A stretch of DNA of 64,000 bases from Agapanthus africanus (GCA_030015575.1 CM057338.1:132829546-132893545), one strand, 5' to 3'; counted from the first letter of the stretch, positions 1 to 11,598 are shown. A program made the numbers and translations. The notes: generated by a model not told the origin, from the sequence alone.

Positions 1-1523
1 CTAAATTTAGATCATTAAAAAGTGCTCTGCACTCATTTTCTTGAATCCAAAAGATTCTTGGTGCTTTGCACTATTTGAAGGGCCAGGCCCAAATCAAAAT
101 GACCTGACAGGCCAAAATAAATTGCAAGGCAATAAATGGGCAGAGCCCAAATAAATTGATGCTTTGCATCCTTTATATAAGGGCAGAGCCCAAATAAAAT
201 TGATGCCTTGCATCATTCCTAAAAGGGCAGAGCCCAAAACAAATTAATGCTATGCATCCTTTCTGGGCAAGGCCCAAATAAAAATAAAAAAAAAAGAAAT
301 GCAATGCAAAAGCAAATAAAATGTTGAACATTTCAACTGGACTTAGCCCAATTTTGGCCATAAGTCCTTAAATTAAATTGACTGAGCAAAATTGCTCTTC
401 TAAATCAATTTACATCCGGTTCGAGGGTACATCTCCGAACTCCTTTGACATCCGTCGTTGTAATTCCTCAACGACGTCAAAGAGGTGACGGGTCCCAACG
501 ACCACAAATCGATATGGACTGCAGAGTCCTTAAACTCGTAGACCGAAATGTCCATAAACTAACATCGGACCGGAACGTCCCTAAACTAATATTGGACCGA
601 AACGTCCCTAAACTAATATCGGACCGAGACGTCCCTAAACTAATATCGGACCGAGACGTCCCTAAACTAATGATGGACCACTACGTCCTCAAACTAGCGA
701 TGGACCGAAACGTCCTTAAACTAATGATGGACCACTACGTCCTTAAACTGGCGACGGACCGCCACGTCCTTAAATTGGCACAATAGAGCCCAAATGCTCT
801 TTTGTCGGGTCTAAACGGTCCCGTCTAAGTTGATCTTAGCCCCAAATACGGTTAATGTGTCCTTAGATATTTAAATAAACAATAAAACCCCAAATCAACT
901 TTGGTTCAAGGGTACATCTCTGAACTCCTCTGACGCCTGTCGTTGTAATCCCTCAACGACGTCAGAGAGGTGACGAGTCCCGACGGCCAGATAATTAAAT
1001 CAATCACTATGTTAGGTTGATCTTAGTCTAGGACATGACTAATGTATCCTTAACGAAGGTTTAAGTTGATCTTAGCCGCAACGCGACTAATGCATCCTTA
1101 AACTAAAAAACACCAAACCCAAATCTAAGCAAACACGGATTTGGACTAATCCACGTCCTACGGGTGACGACATCACTAAGTCTCCGTATACAATCCACGG
1201 GCAACCACAAACAAAACAAACATACACGACACGAAGTGAAATTCTGGAGAAGGAGAAAGTTGTTATCGCAACGCGGTAGCGTAATTAACTGCAGGGGCTT
1301 GCGCCTGCAGGGAAGAGCGTCCCCACAATCAAAAACCCCTCACCTTGAGGGGGAATCTGACGAAGTCTGCTACATCGGCCGCATCCGTCTAAACCTCCGA
1401 TACACGGTGCCGTAAATCAACTCGGCATCTTCGGAGAGCTAGACGGATAAAACCAAATAGCATCTGCCCCGAACCTCATGCACAGACGTCCTAACGTCGC
1501 AGGCCGCCGTTCGGAGGGGAACA
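1..1523 (+). mobile_element. Family A LTR (copy A1), cut by the window edge
   Basis: This is the right-hand part of a long LTR. It ends GGGGAACA directly before a five-base spacer and a primer-binding site. It matches the two LTRs of the complete element at 49649-62248 over its last ~1 kb (the block with GTATACAATCCACGG, the CTGCAGG...CCTGCAG hairpin near 1290-1312 and the CCCCTCA-CCT-TGAGGGG hairpin at 1336-1352). The first ~300 bases are a run of short inverted repeats such as AGTGC-TCT-GCACT (21-33), GGGCC-A-GGCCC (80-90) and GATGC-TTT-GCATC (158-170). No coding capacity is seen. The true 5' end lies outside the window. Confidence 0.85.
514..783 (+). repeat. 27-bp tandem repeat in A1 LTR (about 10 units)
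   Basis: Units resemble GGACCGAAACGTCCTTAAAC plus about seven variable bases. The period stays near 27 bp, so an open frame with the nine-residue repeat DRNVLKLxx passes through by chance. Each unit is also a mini-palindrome, GGAC-N6-GTCC. The same repeat recurs at 3625-3786 and in the other A LTRs. Confidence 0.9.
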
Positions 1524-1528
1524 GATTC

Positions 1529-1547
1529 TGGCACGCCCGGTGGGACC
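1529..1547 (+). promoter_or_regulatory. Primer-binding site of A1
   Basis: TGGCACGCCCGGTGGGACC follows the LTR end (…AACA) after the spacer GATTC. The TGG start fits the CCA tail of a priming tRNA. The same site occurs at 11575 (reverse), 21967 (reverse), 38829 (reverse, mutated) and 51867. I do not assign the tRNA species. Confidence 0.85.
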
Positions 1548-1672
1548 TCTTCCTCTTTCCACTCCACACTTCGTGTGTCGTGTTCGCTAACAAATCGCGG
1601 TTTGCTGTGATTGCCTGTGGATTCAAGGTACTAAGATTTGGTGTCTTGCTCCGTGCAGAAAACAGAAGATCA

Positions 1673-1912
1673 ATGGCTTCGAACTGCATCGTCCGCAGCG
1701 ATAACTGTCGCTCCGTCATTGCTGGAGGAGTGACTTACGGGCCCCAAGCGGCCTCCCTTTTCAAAATGCCGGTGGAGCAGGTGGCTCAAGCCACGACTGG
1801 ACTATTTTTTGGGACTATGCTCCCACCAGTGAGCTTCGACGCCCCAATGACACTGCAAGAAGCTCCAAAGAAGTCGGTCTTCGATCGACTTACCGCTGCG
1901 GCGACCCCTTAA
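1673..1912 (+). pseudogene. gag N-terminal fragment of A1
   Basis: The frame starts at an ATG (MASNC...) about 125 bases after the primer site and runs 79 codons to a TAA. The same start is seen in the A3 copy at 11445 (minus) and in the complete A element at 52012. Shared text includes GGVTYGP, MPVEQV.QATTGLFFG and KKSVFDRL, the last a motif repeated several times in the complete element. The central gag domain is missing: at 1913 the sequence jumps to what is the zinc-module region near 53600 in the complete copy, a deletion of about 1.3 kb. The fragment is therefore not functional. Role inferred from homology between copies: capsid-type structural protein of a pol-less retroelement. Confidence 0.75.
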
Positions 1913-3350
1913 TCTGCCGAGTCCAAAGCGTCTGTCGTAGCCAGGCGATCTTAATAATCCCAATTATTGCCCTTACGACCAAACGGTAAGTCACCCAATT
2001 GAGGATTGTTTCGTCTTTAAGGGATGGATCGAGGATCAATACCTGCAAGGCAAGTTCACGCTGTCTGAAAGCTGGAAGGTAAACCCCCCACAGCCGCACT
2101 CTCCAAAGAAGACGAACACGCCGGGGGCAACTTGTTCTTTCGTCGAGAATGAAAACGATGGAGAAAACTTATCGGATGAATCCGAAGACTACGTAGCGAC
2201 TTGTCATGTGATTTCTCATTCACTGACGGATGATGAGGAGGATCCTTGCGCTGAGAAATCAATGGCGGACCCGGAAACAGAAATTCCGCGGCCGTCAGAC
2301 AAGTTGATCGATGCCTTCCTAAATGGAATTCGTCTGAAAGCAAAAGCCAATCAAGAGCATGAAATGGCCATACTGGAAAGAACCAAGGTATTCCCGTCAA
2401 ATCAAAAGCCACACACTGCGGGTAAAAACAAATTCAAGACGAGGAAACGGTTCGCCAAAGCTCTATCAGTAGGAATGAAGCTACCGCCCTCTGAAGAAAA
2501 TTCTTTCTCTGAGGTAGAGATGCACCCTAACTTCTGTTTATATCATCAGAAGATCATACATCCTACCGAAGACTGCGAATCCTTTAACTGTTGGTGGCAA
2601 GGGTATGTCGCTCAAAAGCGACACTTCGACAGGACAAAGTGTGAAGCTTGTGGACATCGGAAAAATGCGATAGATGAGCGCAAAAGAGCCGCCGCCGACT
2701 GTCATATAGCCGACTTCAAGGGATCACAAATTATCACCTTTGGAAGCGACTCTGACGAAGAAGCTACCCCCAACTCTTCCATCGGGGAATCTATTTCAAA
2801 AATAAAGGAATTGAGAAGCTGCGAGAACGTTCAGCCGTGCAATCGCATGCTACTCGAAAAAAATCTCGACCCCGTAAACAAAGGATCGAACAAAAAGGAT
2901 AAAAGAAAAGGAAAAAAGGCCCTCGTCGCCAACACTCACCAACAATCAGGTGGCCCTAGAACGGTTTCTTGCCAAAGCAACAAGCGGCAATCCCTCCAGG
3001 AAAAGTTGAAACGTCCTTACTCGTTTCCGTAAGATAAAACAAGGGGACTGTTCGAGCTGGCAGTGCGCAACAGACTCATTAATCTGCCGAATCCAAAACG
3101 TCCGTTGCAGCCAGGCGACGTTAATAATCCTAATTATTGCCCTTACCACCAAACAGTAGGTCACCTGATCGAGGACTGCTACGTCTTCAAAAACTGGGTT
3201 GAAGACCAATACCAACATGGCAAGTTTGCGCTGTCTGAAAACTGGAAGGTGAATCCTTCGCAACCGCACGCTCCGAAAAAGACGGATACGCCGGGGGCAT
3301 CATGCTCATTCATGGGGAAGGACCCACAGACCGAAAAGTCAGTAAACTAG
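1913..3350 (+). pseudogene. gag C-terminal region of A1 with three C-x2-H-x4-H-x4-C-type modules
   Basis: The segment is largely open from 1913 to 3032 (one internal TAG near 1942), then shifts frame at about 3030 and continues from 3063 to the stop at 3348-3350. Three modules are visible: YCPYDQTVSHPIEDC near 1973-2017 (first His replaced by Asp), FCLYHQKIIHPTEDC near 2531-2575, and YCPYHQTVGHLIEDC near 3137-3181. They resemble nucleocapsid zinc knuckles but with CHHC rather than CCHC spacing; metal binding is inferred. Between them the protein is lysine-rich and acidic in blocks. The order matches 53600-55365 of the complete element. Confidence is high that this is gag-derived and low for biochemical function. 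Confidence 0.75.
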
Positions 3351-3624
3351 AAATCATCCTCAAATACGGAGACGCCAGACCGAAAAGTCAGTAAACTAGA
3401 AATCCTCCTCAAATACGGAGACGCCAGACCGAAAAGTCAGTAAACTAGAAATCCTCCTCAAATACGGAGACGCCAGACCGAAAAGTCAGTAAACTAGAAA
3501 TTCTCCTCAAATACGGAGACGCCAGACCGAAAAGTCAGTAAACTAGAAATTCTCCTCAAATACGGAGACGCTAGACCGAAAAGTCAGTAAACTAGATGTT
3601 CGCCTCAAATACGGCGACGGCGGA
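3331..3624 (+). repeat. 49-bp tandem repeat, six units
   Basis: Six units start at 3331, 3380, 3429, 3478, 3527 and 3576, exactly 49 bp apart, with only a few substitutions except in the last unit. The unit begins CCGAAAAGTCAGTAAACTAG. It follows the end of the A1 gag region and has no counterpart in the complete A element, so it is a local expansion. Confidence 0.95.
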
Positions 3625-3786
3625 CCGAAACGTCCTTAAACTAACAACGGACCGAGATGTCCTTAAACTAATGATGGACCGCAATGTCCTAAAACTTGCA
3701 ATGGACCGAAATGTCCTTAAACTAATAGCGGACCGAAATGTCTTTAAACTAATATCAGACCGAAACGTCTTTAAACTAATACCGCA
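3625..3786 (+). repeat. 27-bp tandem repeat after gag (about six units)
   Basis: Units such as CCGAAACGTCCTTAAACTAA recur every 27 bp. They are the same repeat as in the A1 LTR at 514-783. The complete A element has a shorter version after its gag (about 55348-55450). 3787-3838 is A-type internal sequence that then meets an unrelated LTR. Confidence 0.9.
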
Positions 3787-3838
3787 GCATCCTTAGGCTG
3801 ACAAGATAGATAAAAAAAACGGTATGTCCATAATAGAG

Positions 3839-5566
3839 TGACGTCCCGAAACGCTTGCTTGTCGTCTCGAAGTCCACATGGGGTACCTACATATCATAAC
3901 GCACCGTATCTCATTAAAATCCGACTCATGACCAAAACGACACACGAATCCCACATAGGTCAAAACCTATGGTTGCTTTCACAAATCAACCCAAAAACGC
4001 TCGACGTCGGCGTACAAATGCCAAACCATCGAGAAATACCCAAACACACTCATTTGCACATTCATGAACACTAATTATAATATAAAATAGGTTAAAATTC
4101 ACAAAAACCTCAAACTCACTTTAAAAGCCATTTTTCCGAAAATCTAGCAAGCAAAAATTTACCGTTTTAGTACAAAACTTGATGTTTTAACAATTCTAAT
4201 GGACATAATACTTATTAAACAACTTAAATAAGTCATAAAAACCATTTCCATAATTTAATCTCATTAAATTTCTTTAGCCCAAAAATTCTAGTTTACAAAT
4301 TAACCAATTTTAACAATTTTATAGCAAAAATGCACATACAACAATCTAGCTTGGATTTGCATGATCTAAAACATTAAACTATATTCTATAATGCTAATGA
4401 AGTCATAAAAACCCTAATTACATTTTTCTCTTAATAAAAAACATGGTTTACAAAAACCTAGTTAGCAATATAGCTTAATTATTACAATTCCAACTTAACA
4501 ATTTGCAAACTAACAACTTGGTTATGTTTCATATTTCACAAAATGATGAATTCTACTTTGTAACCATAATCACACAACAAAAACCCTAACTATAATTTAA
4601 TCCTTCTCTTGGAAACCCAATCTTTCAATTAGAACCACAATTCATTTCCTAAATAAGTTAGATTAAACCAATAACCAACAATTTAACAAAAAGGTTAAGA
4701 TTTTTATACCTCACCACCCATTGATCCAACTTGAAATCTAGCCTCCCAATTTGCCATCTTGTCCCCTAGATTCATACTAGAATGGTCAAGTAAAAATGGG
4801 TAGGGATTAGATTTTGATTTTAGCTTGATTTTTTGTGGATTTGGAGGCATTTTAGATGGATTTTTGAAGAGAAAAGAGAAGGGGAAATGGGGGGGCTGCT
4901 GTTGCTGGAAAGTGGGGCTCGGCCAGGTATGGGGGGGTGAGGGAGGAGAGACATTGAGGTGGGGAAAAGTCCAAGTCAACTAGGGAAATAAAGCACCCAC
5001 CTCATTTCATTTTAAATTCCTTATTTCTTTTCTTTTCCTTGCTTTAGTGAGATGAGAGGCCCAAGATGTTGGGTTGATCAAGGGGGGGCCAGCCACTTGG
5101 GATGGGAAAGAGAGGGTGAGGTGTGGGTGTGTGTGCTAGGGAAAAAGATAAATGTATTACCCCAATTCCTATTAACACTAATTTCACCAAAAAAGCCCTT
5201 TTTCTCCAATAATTTCTAAAACCGTTTTGGCAAACCATTTCATTTCAAAAACAATATTTTAAAATTTTGTTTAATGTGTTATGATGCACAAAATTTTTTT
5301 CAACTCATTCCAATTTGTAATTTTCCATTATTAAATGTATTAGTGACGGCTTAAAATAATATTAAAATAATTAATTTCGGAAAAATTTTCAGAAAATTTG
5401 AAATTTCACCAGTAGATCAATAAACACCAAATAATAGCAATTACATAGCTAGAATATGTATATTTAATTTTATAATAAAAATATTTGTATCTTGACATTT
5501 TACAGAAACCCTCTTATTTTACCGATTTTTCCGAAATTTCACCGAAACGATTTTCAAAACGTTACA
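3839..5566 (-). mobile_element. Ty3/gypsy-type LTR (chromovirus-like), minus orientation
   Basis: The block begins TGACGTCCCG and ends AACGTTACA, so on the minus strand it reads TGTAACG...GTCA, like the TGTAAC starts of the chromovirus LTRs elsewhere in the window. It is AT-rich, with a G/T-rich stretch near 4850-5130, and has no gene. The flanks (TAGAG left, GATAC right) do not form a target duplication. No polypurine tract lies next to its right end, so it looks like a rearranged or recombined LTR next to the gag remnant at 5585-6728. Boundaries come from TG/CA and composition only. Confidence 0.55.
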
Positions 5567-5584
5567 GATACGTTCCGTTGAGCT

Positions 5585-6728
5585 TGATGGAACTAACGAG
5601 GAGGAGGTGCAGTCATTCCACGAGGAGGTGGAGCAGGTAGTGCGAGTCGTGGAGCAGGTGCCTGGATGGCTGGGCGCTGCTGGTAAGTGATTGCTGGTCT
5701 GGGTGCAGCATTTGGGTTGTGTCTACGAGGACAAGACCCAATGTCATGAGTATCTGAGCCGTGGACTAAGCAAAGGCGATTTTCACGCCGGCAGTCTCTC
5801 GCCAAATGTCCATCTCTCCTGCAGTAGGTGCAAAAGGCTGGGTTGGGCCGGTTGTTTGGTACTCCCAGTCTCCTGGGCACAAATGGTGGCCTTGAAAAGG
5901 CTCCTCCTGCCATCTGAGTGGCAGGGAGCTTCATCCCGGCAGATTAAGATCTTTCCCTCATTTTCACCACTACCCCATATCGGCGGGTAGCTTTCAGGGC
6001 CAACTCGTGGGTTGGGAAATCCCCTGTAGCTAAGGCAGCTTGGATTTCCGAATCTAGCCCTTGCTGAAACCATCTGGATTGGATCTCAGCAGTTGGTATC
6101 AAATGTGATGCGAACCTGTTAAGGTTTTGTGTTAGCTGTGTAATATGTGATATTAGAAAATCGAATATTGAGACATATCTTACTTACTGAGCATGGTAAA
6201 CTCAGCGTCATACTCATCTATTAACTTGGTCAACATCGAACCCTGTTGTAGATGAATAAATTGTTGCTCCAAGTCGAATTGGGAAGTTTCTGGGAAGTAT
6301 TTTGCGTCGAACATATCGCGAAATGTCCTCCATTTAATAGGTTAGTGAAGACGGCTTTCTTCCGCCTTCCACCAAACCCATGCATTGTCAGTGAGCTGCA
6401 GCTTCGCAACTCGAACCCAGGCGATCTCTGGCACTTGTGCCGCTGCCAGATCATCTTCAATACTCTTAGCCCACTCCTCAGCTTCTAGAAGGCTCTTTTT
6501 TCCTGAGAATTGCTTGGGGTGAAAAGCCCAGAATTGCTTTACCCCCGGGGTTTCCGCTTCTGGGCGGTTCATCAAAATAGCAGACTGTTGCTGCTGTCCC
6601 TCCAGGAGCCATAGATCGCCTCAAGCGGTACCATCTGCTCATTGATCGGAGCCACGACAGTAGGTGCAAGCGGTAGAGGTGGTGGAGTGTTGTTGAAGTT
6701 GGTGCTAATATTTTTTGGGGAATCCATA
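5585..6728 (-). pseudogene. Ty3/gypsy chromovirus-type gag, degenerate
   Basis: On the minus strand an ATG near 6728 opens MDSPKNIS..., followed by frameshifts. The Retrotrans_gag domain is visible in pieces: FHPKQFSGKKSLLEAEEWAKSIEDDL (about 6540-6450), then WVWWKAEESR, then in another frame NLLNGGHFAICSTQ..., then MLTKLIDEYDAEFTMLSK near 6190-6240. A canonical CCHC zinc knuckle CTYCRRDGHLARDC lies at about 5830. The C-terminus is proline-rich. Pol is absent: 19 bases after the gag end the sequence becomes the LTR at 3839-5566. This is a dead gag copy. The leader at 6729-6928 carries no recognisable primer site. Confidence 0.8.
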
Positions 6729-6928
6729 AGCTTGAAAGAAAAATTTGGGTTAGGACAGATTCAAAATATATGAAATTGGAAGATTCAAGAAATATGTAAA
6801 GAATGTTTTTAGTTGTTGGTTCTTATGTTATATTGCTTAGGAATTCATGCAGAATTAACCAGCATGCCCATATAGAACTGACCTGCATGTCCATACAGAG
6901 CTGACCTGCATGGGCCGTAAACAAAACC

Positions 6929-9703
6929 TGTCATGCCCCGCTTCCCGGTGTACGGGGAGAGGACGTGATAAGGCCGCTACGTATTTACTCAGTAGTAAAC
7001 ACGCTCAGTGTATCTAAGCAATATAAAATAAAGTACACAAGAGACAGGAATGTAAATGAACAACTTTATTTATTAAAAATTCTTTTACAAGTACAACTGA
7101 AATGTAAATATATGAGTAGAAAGCGATGCCTAAACAATGACATAACTGAAAAGAAATAAATATGTACAAGTGTCTAAAGCTCCGGGTCAAACGCAAACTG
7201 CTCCAAATCCTCGGTGCTGGGCTCGGTCTCTAAAGCGTCTGAAAGACCTGAAAACATTCCGAAGAAAGAAATGTCGTCAGCGAACAATCGCTCGGTAAGT
7301 CCCAAATGGGAGTAGAGATAGAATAGATAGAAAGAGAATATATCTTATAATGTTTGATTACATTGTTAACGCTATTGTTTGTAGCTTGGTACAGAAAATG
7401 CCAGTGTATACGAAAGGAGTCCCACTATTCCGGAGACTAAAGTATACGGAGCACAAGAAACCGTTCAGCCATGGTACAACGGCAATAGATATTCAGGTTA
7501 GGTGTATTATGGTTACAGTCTCGTGCCACTTTTAATACCTTCCGTACCAATCTATCCCTTATAAACCTCGCGATGTCTTTTGTATTGATTATATTGTTTT
7601 GTTAGATAGATGGATGACTTGCCGAAACCATGATATCAGTAAATGGAATGGATATAAATGGAGAGTCATGTAGACGGAGTATATCCATGGTTCGGTTCAG
7701 TCAATATAGATTGATATAGATTGAATAAACGGATTCATGGATTCATGTTGTATTGTAGTTTGTACTTGAATCACATTCAAGTCAGATTGATTAGATTGAG
7801 ACTCAATCTGAGTTAGACGCTTTAAAAGAACTTGAAATCCTGAATTAGTTTTGATGCTATCAGTAACTGCTATACATGGACGGCAGGATTTGTGTCTTTT
7901 TCCAAGACAATTACCGTGTTGATAACACCGTTTGTTAGATTGTCTACCTTATATAGGCAAGCACCCATATCTCCGGATCTCTGAGGCTCAAGAGATTGGT
8001 CCCGCTTAAACCTATGTTTACTAGGGTCCTTATTATAATTTAGTATAACTTGAGAGGGTTTTATGTAAAAATAGTTTGATATAATTTTCAAAATACACCT
8101 CAAACATTTAATTATTGTCTTTATGGTTTTCATAGATGTATATTTTATAAAAGTGAATTTCTAGTGAGTAAAACCAAGTTTTCATAATATATGGTAATTT
8201 ATTGAAATATCGGTATTGTTTTGTATTTGGATGGTATTTTCATGTAATGGTGATTCTTTTGATTTGGAAAACTTGGAATATTTATATAATGTAATTAAAT
8301 TAGATATTTTGATAATATATATATATATAAATAAATTTTATTTATTTTCTTGTAGAAATCTCATTTTCTAAAGAAAAATGTATTAAAATTCTATTGAGGT
8401 CGAATGCTCCTTTCGGAGGTCTGCATCTCGCTCTACTAGGCCCGAGGATGTGCGATAACCCGCACCTTCCCGAACGGGGTCCCCAAAAGTGGGTTGTAGA
8501 GACGCAATTGTAAGGAATTGTTTAATACATCTTTTTAAAGAAATGGTATTTATTTATAAAGTCGTGTTAATCCCATGAATATATATCTAAAATTTCATCG
8601 TGCTATGTCAAAGATGTGTGTTTTGATGAGGTAAGTCATTACCTCGTGAGTTATCTAAAGGTAATACAAGTTTTGTATTGTTTTATGGCGAAATGTAAAG
8701 TTTGTGGTATTTTACCGTAAAAATACAATAAAAATTGTATGAAAGAATATTTTGAGATGAAACTTGTTTTAAAGTGTTTGTTTATGTTTGTTAAACATTA
8801 TATGATAGTATGGAGTTTTATTGATTAAGAAAAGTAGAGTTTTCAAGAAAAACCGAATCGGAAATCGGATTAACTCCGCTTCCGTTGGGTTTTAAAAATA
8901 GAACTTTTTATAAAAGGAGAAGAGAGGGGGAGAAGGGACTTACTGACTTTTGGACTAGTGGAGAGATAGATGAAGCTACGGAAGGTCTCGGGGCATCGTT
9001 TCGTCGCCGGAAACTCCTTGGAACGTCGCCAAAACTTCGCCCTTCGCTAACTCCACTTGCACATAAAAGGGACTTGAGAATTTTGGAGAGTTTTTACAGG
9101 GAATTTCTAAGTGAGGAGGGATGAAATATGGTGTGGTATTTATAGGGGAAATTAGGGTTTACGGGGTGAAAGAATGCACTAAAAATTGCATTAAAATTTG
9201 GATTAAATGGGGTTTTATTGTTCTCTGGAAATGTGCAGAGAAAATAAACAGTGTGAGAGGAGTGGGGTAGCTGAAAAGGTGTAGAGTGTAAAAATTCAAA
9301 GCATTACCGTCGGGGGAGACCGGCGGTACCGGGTCTTTGATGAGTTTCGCCGGCCATTTCCCGGTGGAATTGCCTCAGATCGTCACCACGTGTCCCTGTC
9401 GCTTCAACTAGCCTCGTGCACATGTTTAAATATTCTGTAACTTAACATTCTATATGTAGTGCATGTACAAACCTTTGGGTTTCTAAAAGGTTAAAAGAAA
9501 ATTAAATAAAAAGATAATGTGGCTGGGGGGATTCGATCACAGGGGCTACGTCACAGCATTGCAAGGCTTTACCAATGTTCTACAAGTACTTTCTTGCTGT
9601 TCTAAATTAAAACAAATACTTATAGTGTACACAGGATTGCAAATACCCCAATTGTACATTAACTTTTAAACAATTTCTGTACATTGAAATTGGAGTTGTT
9701 ACA
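6929..9703 (-). mobile_element. Family B LTR (copy B1), minus orientation
   Basis: It begins TGTCATGCCCCGC and ends GAGTTGTTACA. It is the same family as 18690-21838 and 46313-49337; orientation is set by the TATA box (TATTTATA at 9137-9144 read on the minus strand) and by the TGTAA start. It contains the divergent tRNA-like segment at 9530-9600. The flanks AAACC and ATAAC agree at only three of five positions, so a solo-LTR insertion is not proven here. No gene inside; short open frames are chance. Confidence 0.75.
9530..9600 (-). repeat. tRNA-like segment in B1 LTR (degenerate)
   Basis: The minus strand has a B-box-like GATCGAATC (complement of 9530-9538) and a decayed A-box region near 9572-9582. 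It aligns with the better preserved copies at 18801-18871 and 49168-49225. Confidence 0.5.
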
Positions 9704-10853
9704 ATAACAGATAACAGCCAGATTACAATACGGTATCATATACATATATTTAATCAGGCCCACACACATATCACATATGTGCCCTACTTCGTTTCGCTTG
9801 AACCAGGAAACTTCTGTGTGGGACTCTAAACACTCGTCAATACACCAGCAGTAGGTGATAATCGTATCAGTCACCTACAAGTCGTCAGCGGTACTAGCTG
9901 GACGTAACGGCTATCCGGGTATTGAGCGATATGAAGATCAACAAACAAGCTTGTCCATACTCTCCATAAAGCCTATCAGTAACACTACCGTACAGTCTGA
10001 TCTCTTCGTCTGATATGTCGTATATCATGTCTAAGGGTGGTAAACGTCAGACCCCAGTAACATAATAAGTCATGCCGATGTCTGGCCTATAACGGTTCGA
10101 GAAACTACTGATAACTCTTATCAGTAAATCTTAGCTGCAGCCCATGCCAGGGACTTCCAGTTATAGCCAATCGAGCACAACGCCACATCAATCCCTAATA
10201 CCGGGAGAGATGAAACCCCTCCTATCGCTCATTTCCTCCATGTGACTCGGGACTGTACCCAAAATCCACTGTTTGCACAACTCCTCTTGAGCGTGGTAGG
10301 GAGGAAATCAGAGCACAGTGGGAGCCACACAAGACTCTATGACAATCTCGGGTTTAAAGACTAACCTGTACCAGTGTCACCAGAGGACTGCTATCCGACG
10401 ATAGGTATACTACCAACTAGGAGTCCTCGGCGAGTCCGTTCGGTGTACACATTCTCTAATGAGTACCTGTATACAATGTTTGATGTCACACACCAATGGT
10501 TATGGGATCAACCATCACCCTCTAAGGGACAAGAAACGTACATACTGGTCTACTCTGAAATATCAATGTCCTGTCTCGATATCCCCTCGACTAGGAACTG
10601 TTAAAGGATATACTTTTGGACCACCCTGGTCCCACTAGTATGATCTCATTATAATCCTGGTAGTCAAGTACATATCCTAAGGGGTTTATCAACATGTAAG
10701 AGACAGACGGTATAATAATACCAGTCTATATGTTAAGATAAAGGTAACCAGATAGCATACTATCATGTCGAGCAAGAAAGTCCTCTATATATATGTCCAA
10801 GCATCCACTATGTCAACAATAATGGCCTCTAGAGCATACATATTCCTAACAGC
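9704..10853 (-). mobile_element. Dispersed repeat E, LTR-like
   Basis: The minus strand starts TGTTAGGAATATG at 10853, an LTR-like terminus. The body from about 9783 to 10400 matches 63490-64000, and 10672-10833 matches 14455-14618. No primer site, polypurine tract or conserved protein is seen, so the class (probably a solo or truncated LTR) is an inference. The left edge is defined only by where family B sequence ends. Confidence 0.5.
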
Positions 10854-10855
10854 AC

Positions 10856-11445
10856 CCAGCTTTCCATACTCGGTGCCAGTGGCGACGTCGAGCGTGTCTT
10901 GGAAAAGGGACCGCCTCAATTTCGGAAGCGGCTTCTTCATGCCTCCGGCTTTGCTAAGGGGTTGTTGTTGGTGTCAACCTGTTGAAGACTGACATCCTTG
11001 GCAGGGTTTGAGGATGGCCGGCCAATTTTTCAAAGACCGACTTTCTGGTAGGGGAAGCACCTTTGACGACTTTGCCCGTAGCAGGAGTTGGGAGAGCTAT
11101 CCATTTTGGGGTAGCCCCTTCAGGTGTCACCAGCCTCTTTGCGGGCTCGTTTAGGTTCTTGCCTAGCCTGTTGAAGACTGAGCCGTCAGCTTTGGACGGC
11201 CCGTTGAGAGGGGCCGTTATGGTCGCTAATCAATCAAAGATCGACCTCTTGGGAGCTTCTTCCTGCGGTGCTGAGGCACCGACACCCACTGGTGGGAAAA
11301 TGGCCCCGAAGAATAGCCCAGTAGTGGCTTGCGTTACTTGTTCCACCGGCATTGAAAAGATGGAGGCCCCGTTGGGCCCGTAGGTCACTCCTCCAGTTGG
11401 GGTAGAGCGAGAGTTGCTGTTGCAAGAGGTGCAGTTAGAGGCCAT
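10856..11445 (-). pseudogene. gag N-terminal region of A3 (minus copy of family A)
   Basis: The minus ATG at 11445-11443 opens MASNCTSCNSNSRSTPTGGVTYGP..., closely matching the A1 start, followed by MPVEQVTQATTGLFFG and KRSIFD before a stop near 11230. Later frames contain further xxFxRL-type blocks (FNRLGKNLNEPAKRLV and similar). It ends at the E repeat near 10856, at the position equivalent to about 52630 of the complete element, so the capsid and zinc-module regions are lost. The cysteine-rich N-terminus (several Cys within 20 residues) is shared with the copy at 52012. Non-functional. Confidence 0.75.
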
Positions 11446-11574
11446 CGATTTTCTTCTCTTCTGCATAGGAGCAAGACACCAAATTTTAGTACCTCAAATC
11501 TAAGGGCAACCATTGCGAACCGCGTTTCTGTTCGCGAAACACAACACACAAAGTGTGGAGTGGAAAGAGAAAAA

Positions 11575-11593
11575 GGTCCCACCGGGCGTGCCA
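11575..11593 (-). promoter_or_regulatory. Primer-binding site of A3
   Basis: The minus strand reads TGGCACGCCCGGTGGGACC, five bases (AATTC on the minus strand) from the LTR end at 11599. It fixes the minus orientation of this A copy. Confidence 0.85.
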
Positions 11594-11598
11594 GAATT

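Noticed and set aside
1164..1415. 83-codon plus frame
   Set aside because: Lies in the conserved LTR hairpin block; not maintained in the LTRs at 49649 and 60031.
2056..2412. Minus-strand frame of 118 codons
   Set aside because: Antisense shadow of the A1 gag segment; no conservation in the other A copy.
3834..5571. Target duplication around the LTR at 3839-5566
   Set aside because: TAGAG and GATAC do not match; the LTR is treated as rearranged.
6924..9708. Target duplication around LTR B1
   Set aside because: AAACC versus ATAAC matches at three of five positions only, so no duplication is claimed.
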